Positions 7,630 to 15,491 of a stretch of DNA of 15,847 nt are shown here, piece by piece. The translations under genes were made by a program, and so were the position numbers. The stretch is taken from contig CAMLNA010000105.1 of assembly GCA_946481025.1 (NCBI GenBank), forward strand, positions 1-15,847. Reading direction: 5' to 3'. Numbering within the stretch: position 1 is the stretch's first letter; the number at the start of each line of letters is the position of its first letter. The stretch comes from an uncultured Rivibacter sp. Its GTDB lineage: Bacteria; Pseudomonadota; Gammaproteobacteria; Burkholderiales; Burkholderiaceae. Under the pieces are notes generated by a model, which did no database searches, had not been told where the DNA came from, and saw nothing but the letters and a program-made list of their open reading frames with translations.

Positions 7630-8313
7630 ATGCCGCGCACCTACCGCATCGCCCCCAGCATCCTGTCTGCAGACTTCGCGAGGCTCGGCGAGGAGGTGCG
7701 AAACGTCATCGCCGCCGGCGCCGACTGGATCCACTTCGACGTGATGGACAACCATTACGTGCCCAACCTCACCTTCGGGCCGATGATCTGCGAGGCGCTG
7801 CGCAAGCATGCCGCCAGGGCCGACGGCACCCGCGTGCCGATCGACGTGCACCTGATGGTGCAGCCGGTGGACGCGCTGGCGCAGGCCTTCGCGAAGGCGG
7901 GGGCCGACCTGGTGAGCTTTCACCCCGACGCCAGCACGCACGTGGACCGCACGCTGCAGCTGATCAAGGCCGAGGGCTGCCAGGCCGGCCTGGTGTTCAA
8001 CCCGGCCGCGCCGGTCGACGTGCTCGAGTGGGTGATCGACAAGGTGGACCTGGTGCTCATCATGAGCGTGAACCCCGGGTTCGGCGGGCAGAGCTTCATC
8101 CCGGCTGCGCTGAAGAAGATCGAGAAGGTGCGCAAGCTCATCGACGCGAGCGGGCGCGACATCCGGCTCGAGGTGGACGGCGGCATCAAGACCGACAACA
8201 TCCGCCAGGTGGCCGACGCCGGCGCCGACACCTTCGTGGCCGGCAGCGCCATCTTCGGCAAGCCCGATTACAAGGCGGTGATCGACAGCATGCGGGCGCA
8301 ACTGGCCGCGTGA
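7630..8313 (+). CDS. rpe: Ribulose-phosphate 3-epimerase
   Basis: This enzyme interconverts D-ribulose 5-phosphate and D-xylulose 5-phosphate in the pentose phosphate pathway (and the Calvin cycle where present). The 227-residue TIM barrel shows [10 protein letters not shown] (7-16), metal ligands and catalytic residues in [14 protein letters not shown] (His35, Asp37), HLMV (His74) and LEVDGGIK (Asp183, the second catalytic acid), plus the phosphate-binding [10 protein letters not shown] (145-154) and AGSAIF (204-209). Length is normal. ATG 7630 is preceded by AGGAA 9 bases away. Its TGA overlaps the gph GTG start by four bases (GTGA), so the two are translated as a unit. Confidence 0.97.
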   Translation: MPRTYRIAPSILSADFARLGEEVRNVIAAGADWIHFDVMDNHYVPNLTFGPMICEALRKHAARADGTRVPIDVHLMVQPVDALAQAFAKAGADLVSFHPDASTHVDRTLQLIKAEGCQAGLVFNPAAPVDVLEWVIDKVDLVLIMSVNPGFGGQSFIPAALKKIEKVRKLIDASGRDIRLEVDGGIKTDNIRQVADAGADTFVAGSAIFGKPDYKAVIDSMRAQLAA

Positions 8314-8978
8314 AGCGCTTCACCGGCATCGAGGCGGCCATCGTCGATCTCGACGGCACGATGGTCGACACGCTCGGCGACTTCGTCGTCGTGCTCAACC
8401 GCATGCTGGCCGACCTGCGGCTTGCACCCATCGAGCGGGGCTTCGTCGAGCGCACCGTGGGACAGGGCTCCGAGCACCTGCTGCGCTGCACGCTCGCCCG
8501 CAGCCAGGACGCCGACGGCGTGCAGCGGCTCTATCCGCAGGCGTGGGCCCGCTATGAACACCACTACCTGGCGATCAACGGCGACCATGCGGGCGTCTAC
8601 CCCGGCGTGGTCGAGGGCCTGGAGCGCCTGGCCGCGCGAGGCCTGAAGCTCGCGTGCACGACCAACAAGCCGACCGCGTTTGCCCGGCCGCTGCTCGAAA
8701 GGAAGGGGTTGGCGCGCTACTTCAGCGTGCTCTTCGGAGGCGACGCCTTCGAGCGCAAGAAGCCCGACCCCCTGCCGTTGCTCAAGACCTGCGAGGCGCT
8801 GGGCACGGCGCCGTCGCGCACCCTGATGCTGGGGGATTCGAGCAACGACGCCCGGGCCGCGCGGGCCGCCGGCTGCCCGGTGGCGCTGGTGACCTACGGC
8901 TACAACCATGGCGAGCCGGTGCAGGGCGTCGATGCCGACGCCTACCTCGACCGGCTCGACCGGCTCCTGCTGGACTGA
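8310..8978 (+). CDS. gph: Phosphoglycolate phosphatase (HAD superfamily)
   Basis: Gph removes phosphate from 2-phosphoglycolate, a by-product of DNA 3'-end repair and of Rubisco oxygenation. The 222-residue protein begins at a GTG overlapping the rpe stop; the frame is open upstream but antisense to other genes, so the overlap start is preferred. HAD motifs are complete: DLDGTMVDT (13-21; nucleophile Asp13, acid Asp15), TTNKP (117-121, Thr118), Lys151 in ERKKPDP, and GDSSND (175-180). The helical cap lies between residues 20 and 95. The pairing with rpe, directly before trpE in many Burkholderiales, fits the family assignment. Other HAD phosphatases are conceivable, but context makes gph the best call. 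Confidence 0.93.
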   Translation: MKRFTGIEAAIVDLDGTMVDTLGDFVVVLNRMLADLRLAPIERGFVERTVGQGSEHLLRCTLARSQDADGVQRLYPQAWARYEHHYLAINGDHAGVYPGVVEGLERLAARGLKLACTTNKPTAFARPLLERKGLARYFSVLFGGDAFERKKPDPLPLLKTCEALGTAPSRTLMLGDSSNDARAARAAGCPVALVTYGYNHGEPVQGVDADAYLDRLDRLLLD

Positions 8979-8992
8979 GCCGGGCGGCTCAG
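8975..8992. terminator. Shared stem-loop at the convergent gph / chalcone-isomerase-like gene ends
   Basis: A perfect 7-bp inverted repeat CTGAGCC/GGCTCAG (8975-8981, 8986-8992) encloses a 4-base loop. The gph stop (8976-8978) sits in one arm and the opposing gene's stop (8989-8991) in the other. No T-run follows on either strand, so it may be a 3'-end-protecting hairpin rather than a classic intrinsic terminator. Confidence 0.4.
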
Positions 8993-9615
8993 GACTCGCG
9001 GCCGCGCCGGTTGGCGGCCGGCTCGGCGCCCAGCAGCAGTTCCTTCAGCGCCGCGTCGGCGGGTGCCTTGCCCAGCCAGATCTTGAGCAGCGAGTTGAAG
9101 AACTCGGCTTCCCTGATCGGCTCGGCGTTCGCCGGCTTGCCGTTGACGACGATCGTGGTGCCGCTGCCGGGCACGTAGTCGATGTCGAAATAGTCGCCGC
9201 TCGCCAGCTTCTTGCGGGCCGCGAAGATCTCGCCGAGCTTGATGGTGCCCGGGATGGCCTTGGCGAACTCCTCGCGGGTCGCGTTGTCTTCCATGCCGCG
9301 CGTGAACAGCTTGCCGAGTTCGTTGGCGTCGATCTCGCGCAGCATCACGATGTGCATGCGCTTGGGGCCGGGCGCGGCGAGCACCGCCTCGGCCGAGGCC
9401 GACTTCGCACCCAGGTACAGCCCGGCGGCATACACCTTGAACATCAGCTTGTAGCGCAGGCCCGCGCCATTGAGCTGCAGCTTGCTGCCCGCCAGCGTGG
9501 CCTCGCGTTCGAACTTGATGCCCGCCACTTCGACCGGCGCTTGCTGCGCGAACGACACGGCGGGGGCGGCGAGGGCGGCGCCGGTCAGGGCCGCAAGGAA
9601 TGCACGACGAAACAC
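8989..9615 (-). CDS. Secreted chalcone isomerase-fold family protein
   Basis: The 208-residue protein has an N-terminal signal peptide (MFRRAFLAALTGAALAAPAV, likely cut after SFA near residue 23). The body is typical of bacterial chalcone-isomerase-like proteins: VEVAGIKFE, LNGAGLRYKLMFKVYAAGLYLG, KRMHIVMLREIDANEL and FFNSLLKIWLGKAPAD. The start is GTG at 9615, supported by GGAGGT five bases upstream. Bacterial relatives with this fold are periplasmic and mostly uncharacterised; true flavonoid isomerase activity should not be assumed, and ligand binding is more plausible. The gene is convergent to gph and divergent from trpE, interrupting what is often a continuous rpe-gph-trp run in related genomes. 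A terminator-like hairpin lies in its own leader. Confidence 0.9.
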   Translation of the reverse strand: MFRRAFLAALTGAALAAPAVSFAQQAPVEVAGIKFEREATLAGSKLQLNGAGLRYKLMFKVYAAGLYLGAKSASAEAVLAAPGPKRMHIVMLREIDANELGKLFTRGMEDNATREEFAKAIPGTIKLGEIFAARKKLASGDYFDIDYVPGSGTTIVVNGKPANAEPIREAEFFNSLLKIWLGKAPADAALKELLLGAEPAANRRGRES

Positions 9616-9638
9616 GGAGAACCTCCGGGGTCAGTCCC

Positions 9639-9659
9639 AAAAAAGCACGAGTGTGCTTT
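9639..9659 (-). terminator. Terminator-like hairpin with T6 in the leader of the chalcone-isomerase-like gene
   Basis: Read on the minus strand, AAAGCAC-ACTC-GTGCTTT is a 7-bp stem with a 4-base loop whose 3' arm runs into a total of six T. It ends about 24 bases before the GTG start, upstream of the GGAGGT. There is no other minus-strand gene upstream, so it either attenuates this gene or stops antisense transcription from the trp side. Confidence 0.45.
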
Positions 9660-9696
9660 CCTGCGTGGGGGGTGTCCATCGAGGAAGTCACGGGGT

Positions 9697-9740
9697 GCGC
9701 CGCGTGGCGTGTCGCCAACGCGACAGGCCACGCGCTGCGC
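9697..9740. repeat. Long imperfect inverted repeat (44 bases) in the divergent control region
   Basis: The core CGCGTGGC-G-TGTCGC (9701-9715) pairs with GCGACA-G-GCCACGCG (9720-9734), giving 14 base pairs around one G/G mismatch and a CAAC loop. A further GCGC (9697-9700) can pair with GCGC (9737-9740) across a two-base bulge. It lies 45 bases before the leader ORF and 82 bases before the chalcone-isomerase-like gene's start. Confidence 0.7.
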
Positions 9741-9767
9741 GGCCGGCGGCCGTGCACAAACACACGC

Positions 9768-9776
9768 TGCTAAACT
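9768..9776 (+). promoter_or_regulatory. Candidate extended -10 promoter for the trp leader
   Basis: TGC-TAAACT has the extended TG-n element and a 4-of-6 match to TATAAT. The predicted start site (about 9782-9785) falls at or within three bases of the leader ORF ATG at 9785, suggesting a leaderless or near-leaderless leader transcript. No -35 match is seen at 16-18 bases upstream. Confidence 0.35.
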
Positions 9777-9784
9777 GCCCCGCC

Positions 9785-9877
9785 ATGTTCATCTCGCGCA
9801 AACACACCAAGGGGTCGCACGACCGGGGAGCCTGGCCCTGGCGTCGCCCGCATCTGCTGGTGTCGTTTGCCGCCTGA
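9785..9877 (+). CDS. trpL: Putative trp leader peptide (30 aa, Trp-Pro-Trp)
   Basis: A 30-codon ORF begins MFISRKHTKG and ends RPHLLVSFAA, with Trp at codons 17 and 19 (9833-9835 and 9839-9841). It lies 137 bases ahead of trpE, exactly where an attenuation leader would be. No Shine-Dalgarno precedes it, but a candidate extended -10 ends 8 bases before the ATG, so it may be translated leaderless, as established for rhizobial trpL. Two tryptophans in three codons within 30 is far above background, though the stretch is GC-rich where TGG arises easily. The region after the stop codon folds into alternative pairings (separate entry). Symbol by position and content only; no homology check was possible. 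Confidence 0.5.
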   Translation: MFISRKHTKGSHDRGAWPWRRPHLLVSFAA

Positions 9878-10008
9878 GCGGTCGCTCCTCCTCTTCTTTT
9901 CCTGAAGCGATCGCCCATCCGCGGCGCCTTTCGGCTGCAATAGCGCAGCCGGTTCCTAGGTGAGAGCCGTCATGCATTGGCGCATGGCAGGCTTTCGGGC
10001 ACAGGAGG
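9840..10008 (+). promoter_or_regulatory. Candidate trp leader RNA with alternative pairings and an anti-Shine-Dalgarno segment
   Basis: Segment 2 (9878-9886, GCGGTCGCT) pairs with segment 3 (9906-9914, AGCGATCGC) over 9 bp including one G-U. Segment 1 (9840-9847, GGCGTCGC), which overlaps the second Trp codon, can pair instead with 9907-9915 over 8 bp with one bulged U. The two are mutually exclusive. The loop of 2:3 contains CCTCCT (9887-9892), exactly complementary to the trpE ribosome site AGGAGG (10003-10008). A further hairpin CGGCTGC/GCAGCCG (9932-9938, 9945-9951) lacks a T-run. Control of translation rather than classic transcription termination would fit, but the direction of the switch cannot be assigned. 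Confidence 0.4.
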
Positions 10009-10014
10009 CCCCCC

Positions 10015-11490
10015 GTGATCACTGAACTCGAATTCAAGAGCCTGGCCGCACAAGGCCACAACCGCATCCCCCTCATCGCCGAGGCCTTTGCCGACCTCGA
10101 GACGCCGCTGTCGCTCTACCTCAAGCTGGCCGGCAACGCCAGGTACAGCTTCCTGTTGGAGTCGGTGGTGGGCGGCGAGCGCTTCGGCCGCTATTCGTTC
10201 ATCGGGCTGCCGGCGCGCACCCTGCTGCGCGCCACCGGCCGCGTCACCGAAGTGGTGACCGACGGGCAGGTGGTCGAGACGCACGAAGGCAACCCGCTGG
10301 ATTTCATCGCCGAATACCAGCAGCGCTTCAAGGTGGCCCTGCGGCCGGGGCTGCCGCGCTTCTGCGGGGGGCTGGCCGGCTACTTCGGCTACGACACGGT
10401 GCGCCTCATCGAGCACAAGCTCGCCGGCGCGCAGAAGCCCGGCGGCATCGGCACGCCCGACATCCTGCTGCTGCAGACCGAGGAGCTGGCGGTCATCGAC
10501 AACCTGTCGGGCCGGCTGTACCTGATCGTCTACGCCGACCCCGGCCAGCCCGAGGCCTTCTTCAAGGGCAAGCGCCGGCTGGCGGAACTCGCCGACAAGC
10601 TGAAGTACAGCGTGACCGCGCCGCCGGTGAAGCGCGGGGTGTCGTACGCCGTCGAGCGCGAGTTCGACAAGGCCGACTACCTGGCCGCGGTGCTCAAGGC
10701 CAAGGAATACATCGCCGCCGGCGACATGATGCAGGTGCAGGTGGGCCAGCGGCTGAAGAAGCGCTACACCGAGTCGCCGCTCAGCCTGTACCGGGCGCTG
10801 CGTTCGCTCAACCCGTCGCCCTACATGTACTACTACGACATGGGCGACTTCCACATCGTCGGCGCGTCGCCCGAGATCCTGGTGCGGCACGAGCACGTGC
10901 CCGAGGGCGAGAAGATCATCATCCGGCCGATCGCCGGCACCCGTCCGCGCGGGGCCACGCCCGAGCAGGACAAGGCGCTCGAGGCCGAGCTGCTGGCCGA
11001 CCCCAAGGAGCGCGCCGAACACGTCATGCTGATCGACCTGGCCCGCAACGACATCGGCCGCATCGCGCAGACCGGCAGCGTGAAGGTGACCGAGGCCTTC
11101 GTGGTCGAGCGCTACTCCCACGTGATGCACATCGTGAGCAACGTCGAAGGCCTGCTCAAGCCGGGCATCAGCAACCTGGACGTGCTGCGCGCCAGCTTCC
11201 CGGCCGGCACGCTGACCGGCGCACCCAAGATCCGCGCGATGGAGATCATCGACGAGCTGGAGCCGGTGCAGCGCGGCATCTACGGCGGCGCCTGCGGCTA
11301 CCTGAGCTTTGCCGGCGACATGGACGTGGCCATCGCCATCCGCACCGGCATCGTCAAGGACAACACGCTGTACGTGCAGGCTGCCGCCGGCGTGGTGGCC
11401 GATTCGGTGCCCGAGCTCGAATGGAAGGAGACCGAGGCGAAGGCCAGGGCGTTGCTGCGGGCGGCCGAGCTGGTGGAAGAAGGTTTCTGA
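10015..11490 (+). CDS. trpE: Anthranilate synthase component I
   Basis: TrpE converts chorismate to anthranilate using ammonia delivered by TrpG, the first committed step to tryptophan. The 491-residue protein has the N-terminal regulatory motif LLES (47-50), the signature of tryptophan feedback binding. The chorismate-utilising domain shows MMQVQVGQR (238-246), [18 protein letters not shown] (306-313), [10 protein letters not shown] (341-350), [21 protein letters not shown] (394-414) and [14 protein letters not shown]. The start is GTG at 10015 with a strong AGGAGG six bases upstream; internal ATG starts would remove the LLES region. It leads a compact trpE-trpG-trpD-trpC-ung run, with trpG starting 17 bases after its stop. 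Confidence 0.97.
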   Translation: MITELEFKSLAAQGHNRIPLIAEAFADLETPLSLYLKLAGNARYSFLLESVVGGERFGRYSFIGLPARTLLRATGRVTEVVTDGQVVETHEGNPLDFIAEYQQRFKVALRPGLPRFCGGLAGYFGYDTVRLIEHKLAGAQKPGGIGTPDILLLQTEELAVIDNLSGRLYLIVYADPGQPEAFFKGKRRLAELADKLKYSVTAPPVKRGVSYAVEREFDKADYLAAVLKAKEYIAAGDMMQVQVGQRLKKRYTESPLSLYRALRSLNPSPYMYYYDMGDFHIVGASPEILVRHEHVPEGEKIIIRPIAGTRPRGATPEQDKALEAELLADPKERAEHVMLIDLARNDIGRIAQTGSVKVTEAFVVERYSHVMHIVSNVEGLLKPGISNLDVLRASFPAGTLTGAPKIRAMEIIDELEPVQRGIYGGACGYLSFAGDMDVAIAIRTGIVKDNTLYVQAAAGVVADSVPELEWKETEAKARALLRAAELVEEGF

Positions 11491-11507
11491 AGGCGAAGGA
11501 GCAGACC

Positions 11508-12077
11508 ATGCTGTTGATGATCGACAACTACGACTCCTTCACCTTCAACCTCGTGCAGTACTTCGGCGAGCTGGGGCAAGAGGTCAAGACCGTGCGCAAC
11601 GACGAGATCACGCTGGAGGAAATCGAGGCGCTGAAGCCGCAGCGCCTGGTGCTGTCCCCAGGGCCGTGCTCTCCGGCCGAGGCGGGCATCTGCGTGGGGG
11701 CCATCCGGCACTTCGCGGGCAAGCTGCCCATCCTCGGGGTGTGCCTGGGGCACCAGAGCATCGGCGCGGCGCTGGGCGGCCGGATCGTCCGCGCGCAGCG
11801 GCAGATGCACGGCAAGACCAGCGTCATCACGACCGACCAGCGTGGCGTCTATGCCGGCCTGCCGCGCGACTTCACCGTCATTCGCTACCATTCCCTGGCC
11901 ATCGAGGAGGCGAGCCTGCCCGACGTGCTGGAGATCACGGCGCGATCGGAAGACGGCGAGATCATGGGTGTGCGCCACAAGAGCCTTCCGATCGAAGGCG
12001 TGCAGTTCCACCCCGAGTCCATCCTGACCGAGCACGGTCACGCGATGCTGAAGAACTTCCTGGAACAAACCCACTGA
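11508..12077 (+). CDS. trpG: Anthranilate synthase component II (glutamine amidotransferase)
   Basis: TrpG hydrolyses glutamine and channels ammonia to TrpE. The 189-residue class I amidotransferase starts [15 protein letters not shown], has the nucleophile elbow GVCLGHQ with Cys79, the oxyanion region SPGPCSP (50-56), and the catalytic FHPES with His168 and Glu170. ATG 11508 has AAGGAG six bases upstream. It directly follows trpE and precedes trpD by 12 bases. In many bacteria the same subunit also serves PabB in folate synthesis; no separate pabA is visible here, so a dual role is possible. Confidence 0.96.
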   Translation: MLLMIDNYDSFTFNLVQYFGELGQEVKTVRNDEITLEEIEALKPQRLVLSPGPCSPAEAGICVGAIRHFAGKLPILGVCLGHQSIGAALGGRIVRAQRQMHGKTSVITTDQRGVYAGLPRDFTVIRYHSLAIEEASLPDVLEITARSEDGEIMGVRHKSLPIEGVQFHPESILTEHGHAMLKNFLEQTH

Positions 12078-12089
12078 GCGGGGCTGCAC

Positions 12090-13124
12090 ATGACGATCAC
12101 CAACACCGAAGCGCTGCAGCGCACGATCGAGCACCGCGAGATCTTCCATGACGAGATGCTGGCGCTCATGCGCCGCATCATGGGCGGCGAGATGTCGCCC
12201 GTGATGATCGCGGCGCTGGCGGTGGGCCTGCGGGTCAAGAAGGAAACCATCGGCGAGATCGCCGCGGCCGCGCAGGTGATGCGCGAGTTCGCCACGCCGG
12301 TCACCGTGGCCGACAGGGCGCACCTGGTCGACCTGTGCGGCACGGGCGGTGACGCGTCGCACACCTTCAACATCTCGACCGCCGCCATGATCGTGGCCGC
12401 CGCCGCCGGCGCGCGGGTGGCCAAGCACGGCGGGCGGGCGGCTTCTTCCGCCTCGGGCAGCGCAGACGTGCTGGAGGCGCTGGGCGCGAACATCATGCTG
12501 AGCGCGCCGCAGATCGCCACCTGCCTCCAGGAAACCGGCATCGGCTTCATGTTCGCGCCCAACCACCACCCGGCGATGAAACACGCCGCTCCGGTGCGCA
12601 AGGAACTGGGCGTGCGCACCATCTTCAACATCCTGGGTCCGCTCACCAACCCGGCCGGCGCGCCCAACCAGCTGATGGGCGTGTTCCACCCCGACCTCGT
12701 CGGCATCCAGGTGCGCGTGCTGCAGCGCCTGGGCGCCGAGCACGTGCTCATCGTCTACGGCATGAACGGCATGGACGAGATCTCGCTGTCGGGCGAAACG
12801 ATGATCGGCGAGCTGAAGAACGGCGAGGTGCGCGAATACGTGGTGCACCCGAGCGACTTCGGCCTGCCGGTGTACGACACCCGCGTGCTGCGCGTGGCGA
12901 GCAAGGAGGAGTCGGTGCAGTGCATCCAGCGGGCGCTGGCCAACGAGGACGGTCCCGTGCGCGACATCGTGCTGCTCAACGCGGCCGGTGCGCTGTATGC
13001 GTCCAACGTGACCGCCTCCATTGCCGAAGGCGTGAAGCTCGCGCGCGAGGCGGTGGCTTCCGGCAAGGCGCTGGCCAAGCTGAGCCAGTTCGTCGCGGTG
13101 ACGCAGAAGCTCAAGGGCGATTGA
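12090..13124 (+). CDS. trpD: Anthranilate phosphoribosyltransferase
   Basis: TrpD joins anthranilate to PRPP to give N-(5-phosphoribosyl)anthranilate. The 344-residue protein shows [15 protein letters not shown] (83-97), the PRPP-binding glycine loop; the anthranilate/PRPP site at 112-125; [21 protein letters not shown] (168-188), with the arginine that contacts anthranilate; and the metal-binding Asp229-Glu230. The usual KHGNR...SSKSGSAD stretch reads [15 protein letters not shown] here, so an Asn and a Lys common in the family are Gly and Ala. The same Lys position varies in some known active enzymes. Start ATG 12090 has only a weak GCGGGG upstream; the 12-base gap to trpG suggests coupling. 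Confidence 0.96.
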   Translation: MTITNTEALQRTIEHREIFHDEMLALMRRIMGGEMSPVMIAALAVGLRVKKETIGEIAAAAQVMREFATPVTVADRAHLVDLCGTGGDASHTFNISTAAMIVAAAAGARVAKHGGRAASSASGSADVLEALGANIMLSAPQIATCLQETGIGFMFAPNHHPAMKHAAPVRKELGVRTIFNILGPLTNPAGAPNQLMGVFHPDLVGIQVRVLQRLGAEHVLIVYGMNGMDEISLSGETMIGELKNGEVREYVVHPSDFGLPVYDTRVLRVASKEESVQCIQRALANEDGPVRDIVLLNAAGALYASNVTASIAEGVKLAREAVASGKALAKLSQFVAVTQKLKGD

Positions 13125-13128
13125 CGGC

Positions 13129-13926
13129 ATGGCTGACATCCTGAACAAGATCGTTGCGGTCAAGCATGAAGAGATCGCGGCGGCGCGGGCCGTGCGATCG
13201 CTGGCTTCATTGCGGGGCGAGGCGGAGTCGGCCGAGCGTCGCGCCGATCTCCGCGGCTTCGAGGCCGCGCTTCGCGGCAAGGTGGCGCAGGGCCGGGCGG
13301 CGGTGATCGCCGAGGTCAAGAAGGCGAGCCCGAGCAAGGGCGTGCTGCGCGAGCACTTCGTGCCGGCCGACATCGCCGCGAGCTATGCCAGGCAGGGTGC
13401 CGCCTGCCTGAGCGTGCTGACCGACGAACGGTTCTTCCAGGGCTCGGCCGACTACCTGAAGCAGGCCCGCGCGGCCTGCGCGCTGCCGGTGCTGCGCAAG
13501 GACTTCATGGTCGACCCCTACCAGGTGTTCGAGGCCCGGGCGATGGGGGCCGACTGCATCCTGCTCATCGTCGCCTGCCTGTCCGACGACCAGATGGCCG
13601 AGCTCGAAGCGACCGCGCTGGCGCTGGGCATGGCGGTGCTGGTGGAGGTGCACGACGGCGCCGAGCTCGAGCGGGCGCTGGCCCTCAAGACGCCGCTGGT
13701 GGGCATCAACAACCGCAACCTGCGCACCTTCGAGGTCACGCTGGACACCACGCTCGGCCTGCTGCACGACGTGCCGGCCGACCGGCTGCTGGTGACCGAA
13801 AGCGGCATCCTGGCGCGCGATGACGTGCGCCGCATGCGCGACGCCGGCGTGCATGCCTTCCTCGTCGGCGAGGCCTTCATGCGGGCCGCCGACCCGGGTG
13901 CCGCGCTGGCGGCGCTGTTCGGCTGA
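13129..13926 (+). CDS. trpC: Indole-3-glycerol-phosphate synthase
   Basis: TrpC closes the indole ring, converting CdRP to indole-3-glycerol phosphate. The 265-residue TIM barrel is a stand-alone enzyme, not fused to phosphoribosylanthranilate isomerase. Catalytic residues are visible: Glu62 and Lys64 in [12 protein letters not shown], Lys124 in LRKDF, Glu173 in LVEVHD, Asn194 in GINNRNL, and the phosphate site in TESGI (223-227) and LVGEAFM (245-251). It starts four bases after the trpD stop and its own TGA shares one base with the ung ATG (TGATG). TrpF, TrpB and TrpA are not in the window, as in other Burkholderiales where they form a separate cluster. Confidence 0.97.
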   Translation: MADILNKIVAVKHEEIAAARAVRSLASLRGEAESAERRADLRGFEAALRGKVAQGRAAVIAEVKKASPSKGVLREHFVPADIAASYARQGAACLSVLTDERFFQGSADYLKQARAACALPVLRKDFMVDPYQVFEARAMGADCILLIVACLSDDQMAELEATALALGMAVLVEVHDGAELERALALKTPLVGINNRNLRTFEVTLDTTLGLLHDVPADRLLVTESGILARDDVRRMRDAGVHAFLVGEAFMRAADPGAALAALFG

Positions 13927-14648
13927 TGGATCTCTTCGGCGCCGACAACCGCCTGCGCGAGTCCCTTTCCGCCAGCTTCGACCGGGTGCCGGCCGACTGG
14001 CGGCCGGTCACCGAGGCCTTCCGGCATTCCCCGCAGGGAACGGCGCTGGTCGAGCACGTCGATCGGCGGGTGGGCGAAGGCGCCGTGGTCTACCCGGCTC
14101 ACCCGCTGCGGGCGCTGGAACTCACGCCGCTGGCCGAGGTGCGTGTCGTGATCCTGGGCCAGGACCCGTACCACGGCCCCGGTCAGGCGCAGGGACTCGC
14201 CTTTTCGGTGCCGGCGGGCCAGAAGCTGCCACCCAGCCTGCGCAACATCTACGCCGAAGTGGTGGCCGACCTGGCCTGCGAGGCCGCGGTGGACGGCGAC
14301 CTGACCCGCTGGGCCCGGCAGGGCGTGCTGCTGCTCAACACGGTGCTCACGGTCGAGGACGGACAGCCGCAAAGCCATGCCAACCGCGGCTGGGAGCAGC
14401 TCACCGATGCGTTGATCGGCAAGGTGTCGGCCCATGCGGAACCGAGCGTGTTCCTGCTGTGGGGCGCCCCGGCGCAGCGCAAGCGGGGGCTGATCGACGA
14501 GCGTCGCCATGCCGTGTTCGCCGCCAACCACCCGTCGCCGCTGTCGGCCCGCCGCCCGCCGGTGCCCTTCATCGGCTGTCGCCACTTCAGCCTGGCGAAC
14601 GCTTGGCTGCACGAACATCGGCCCGGCAGTGCAGCGATCCGCTGGTAA
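13926..14648 (+). CDS. ung: Uracil-DNA glycosylase (family 1)
   Basis: UDG removes uracil from DNA at the start of base excision repair. The 240-residue protein contains VVILGQDPYHGPGQAQGLAFS (75-95; catalytic Asp80, Tyr82, His83), LLLNTVLTVEDGQPQSH (135-151) and HPSPLSARR (202-210, catalytic His202), followed by FIGCRHFSLAN. All active-site elements of family 1 are intact. Its ATG overlaps the trpC stop by one base, so the repair gene is translationally tied to the trp genes. No terminator with a T-run is seen in the 74 bases that follow. Confidence 0.97.
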   Translation: MDLFGADNRLRESLSASFDRVPADWRPVTEAFRHSPQGTALVEHVDRRVGEGAVVYPAHPLRALELTPLAEVRVVILGQDPYHGPGQAQGLAFSVPAGQKLPPSLRNIYAEVVADLACEAAVDGDLTRWARQGVLLLNTVLTVEDGQPQSHANRGWEQLTDALIGKVSAHAEPSVFLLWGAPAQRKRGLIDERRHAVFAANHPSPLSARRPPVPFIGCRHFSLANAWLHEHRPGSAAIRW

Positions 14649-14722
14649 GCCCGGAGGAACCCGCCGCGCGCCGCGGTATCCACAGTAGCGTCGCGCTGAA
14701 GCCGTCGCCAGAATCACGACCC

Positions 14723-15457
14723 ATGAAAGACGCCGTACTCGCGTTCAAGCCCGACCCTCGCGGCAGCTCGCCGCTGTATCTGCAGCTGGCGCAGAAGCTC
14801 GCGCAGATCATCCGCGACGGCCACTACAAGGCCGAAGAGGCGCTGCCCTCGGAGCGCACGCTGTCGGATGCGCTGCACATCTCCCGTGTCACCGCGCGCA
14901 AGGCCATCGACCAGCTGGTGGACCAGGGCCTCATCGTGCGCAAGCGCGGCTCGGGCAACTACATCGCGCCCAAGCTGGAGCAGCCGCTGTCGCGGCTCAC
15001 CAGCTTTTCGGAAGAGTTGCGCCAGCGCGGCTACACGCCCGGCTCTCGCTGGCTGAATCGCTCCGTCACGCTGGCCTTGCCCGACGAGCAGCTGAGCCTG
15101 GGGCTTTCTCCCGGCACCCGGGTCGCGCGGCTGGAACGCCTGCGCCTGGCCGACGACGCCGTGATGGCCTACGAGGTGAGCGTGATCCCGGAGTCGGTAC
15201 TGCCGGATCCGCAGCTGGTGGACGGGTCGCTCTACGAATGCCTCACCGCGAGCGGCAAGGCGCCGGCACGGGCACTGCAGCACATCCGCGCGCTCAATGC
15301 CGATGCGAGGCTGGCCGAGCGGCTCGAGGTGCCCCCAGGGCAGGCGGTGCTGTTCATCACCCGCGTCGGCTATCTCGAGACCGGCCAGGCGGTGGAGCTC
15401 ACCCACTCGTACTGCCGCAGCGACTACTACGACTTCGTGGCCGAGATGCGCCGCTGA
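14723..15457 (+). CDS. GntR/HutC-subfamily transcriptional regulator
   Basis: The 244-residue protein has an N-terminal winged helix-turn-helix (about residues 17-80: SSPLYLQLAQKLAQIIRDG, then LPSERTLSDALHISRVTARK, then IVRKRGSGNYI) and a C-terminal UTRA ligand-binding domain beginning LTSFSEELRQRGYTPGS (92-108) and ending THSYCRSDYYDFVAEMRR. This is the HutC branch, whose members bind small effectors such as amino-sugar phosphates, urocanate or others. The effector here is unknown. ATG 14723 is the only reasonable start; no Shine-Dalgarno is evident. Downstream lies an array of TGGTAT-type half sites over a promoter for another gene, so it probably represses that gene and perhaps itself. It follows ung by 74 bases on the same strand and could be partly read through from the trp operon. 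Confidence 0.92.
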   Translation: MKDAVLAFKPDPRGSSPLYLQLAQKLAQIIRDGHYKAEEALPSERTLSDALHISRVTARKAIDQLVDQGLIVRKRGSGNYIAPKLEQPLSRLTSFSEELRQRGYTPGSRWLNRSVTLALPDEQLSLGLSPGTRVARLERLRLADDAVMAYEVSVIPESVLPDPQLVDGSLYECLTASGKAPARALQHIRALNADARLAERLEVPPGQAVLFITRVGYLETGQAVELTHSYCRSDYYDFVAEMRR

Positions 15458-15491
15458 GGCGCTGTGCCCGCACGACCCGGTGCGGCGCCTC

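Noticed and set aside
5160..8978. Very long open plus-strand frame (over 1200 codons) reaching into gph
   Set aside because: Only the last 222 codons have protein character (HAD motifs). The rest is antisense to the Gcr-family gene and apaG and overlaps rpe out of frame, with composition typical of GC-rich shadow frames.
11298..13373. Long minus-strand open frame opposite trpE-trpG-trpD
   Set aside because: Translation is His/Arg/Gln/Val-rich low-complexity text antisense to well-supported trp genes; no recognisable domain.
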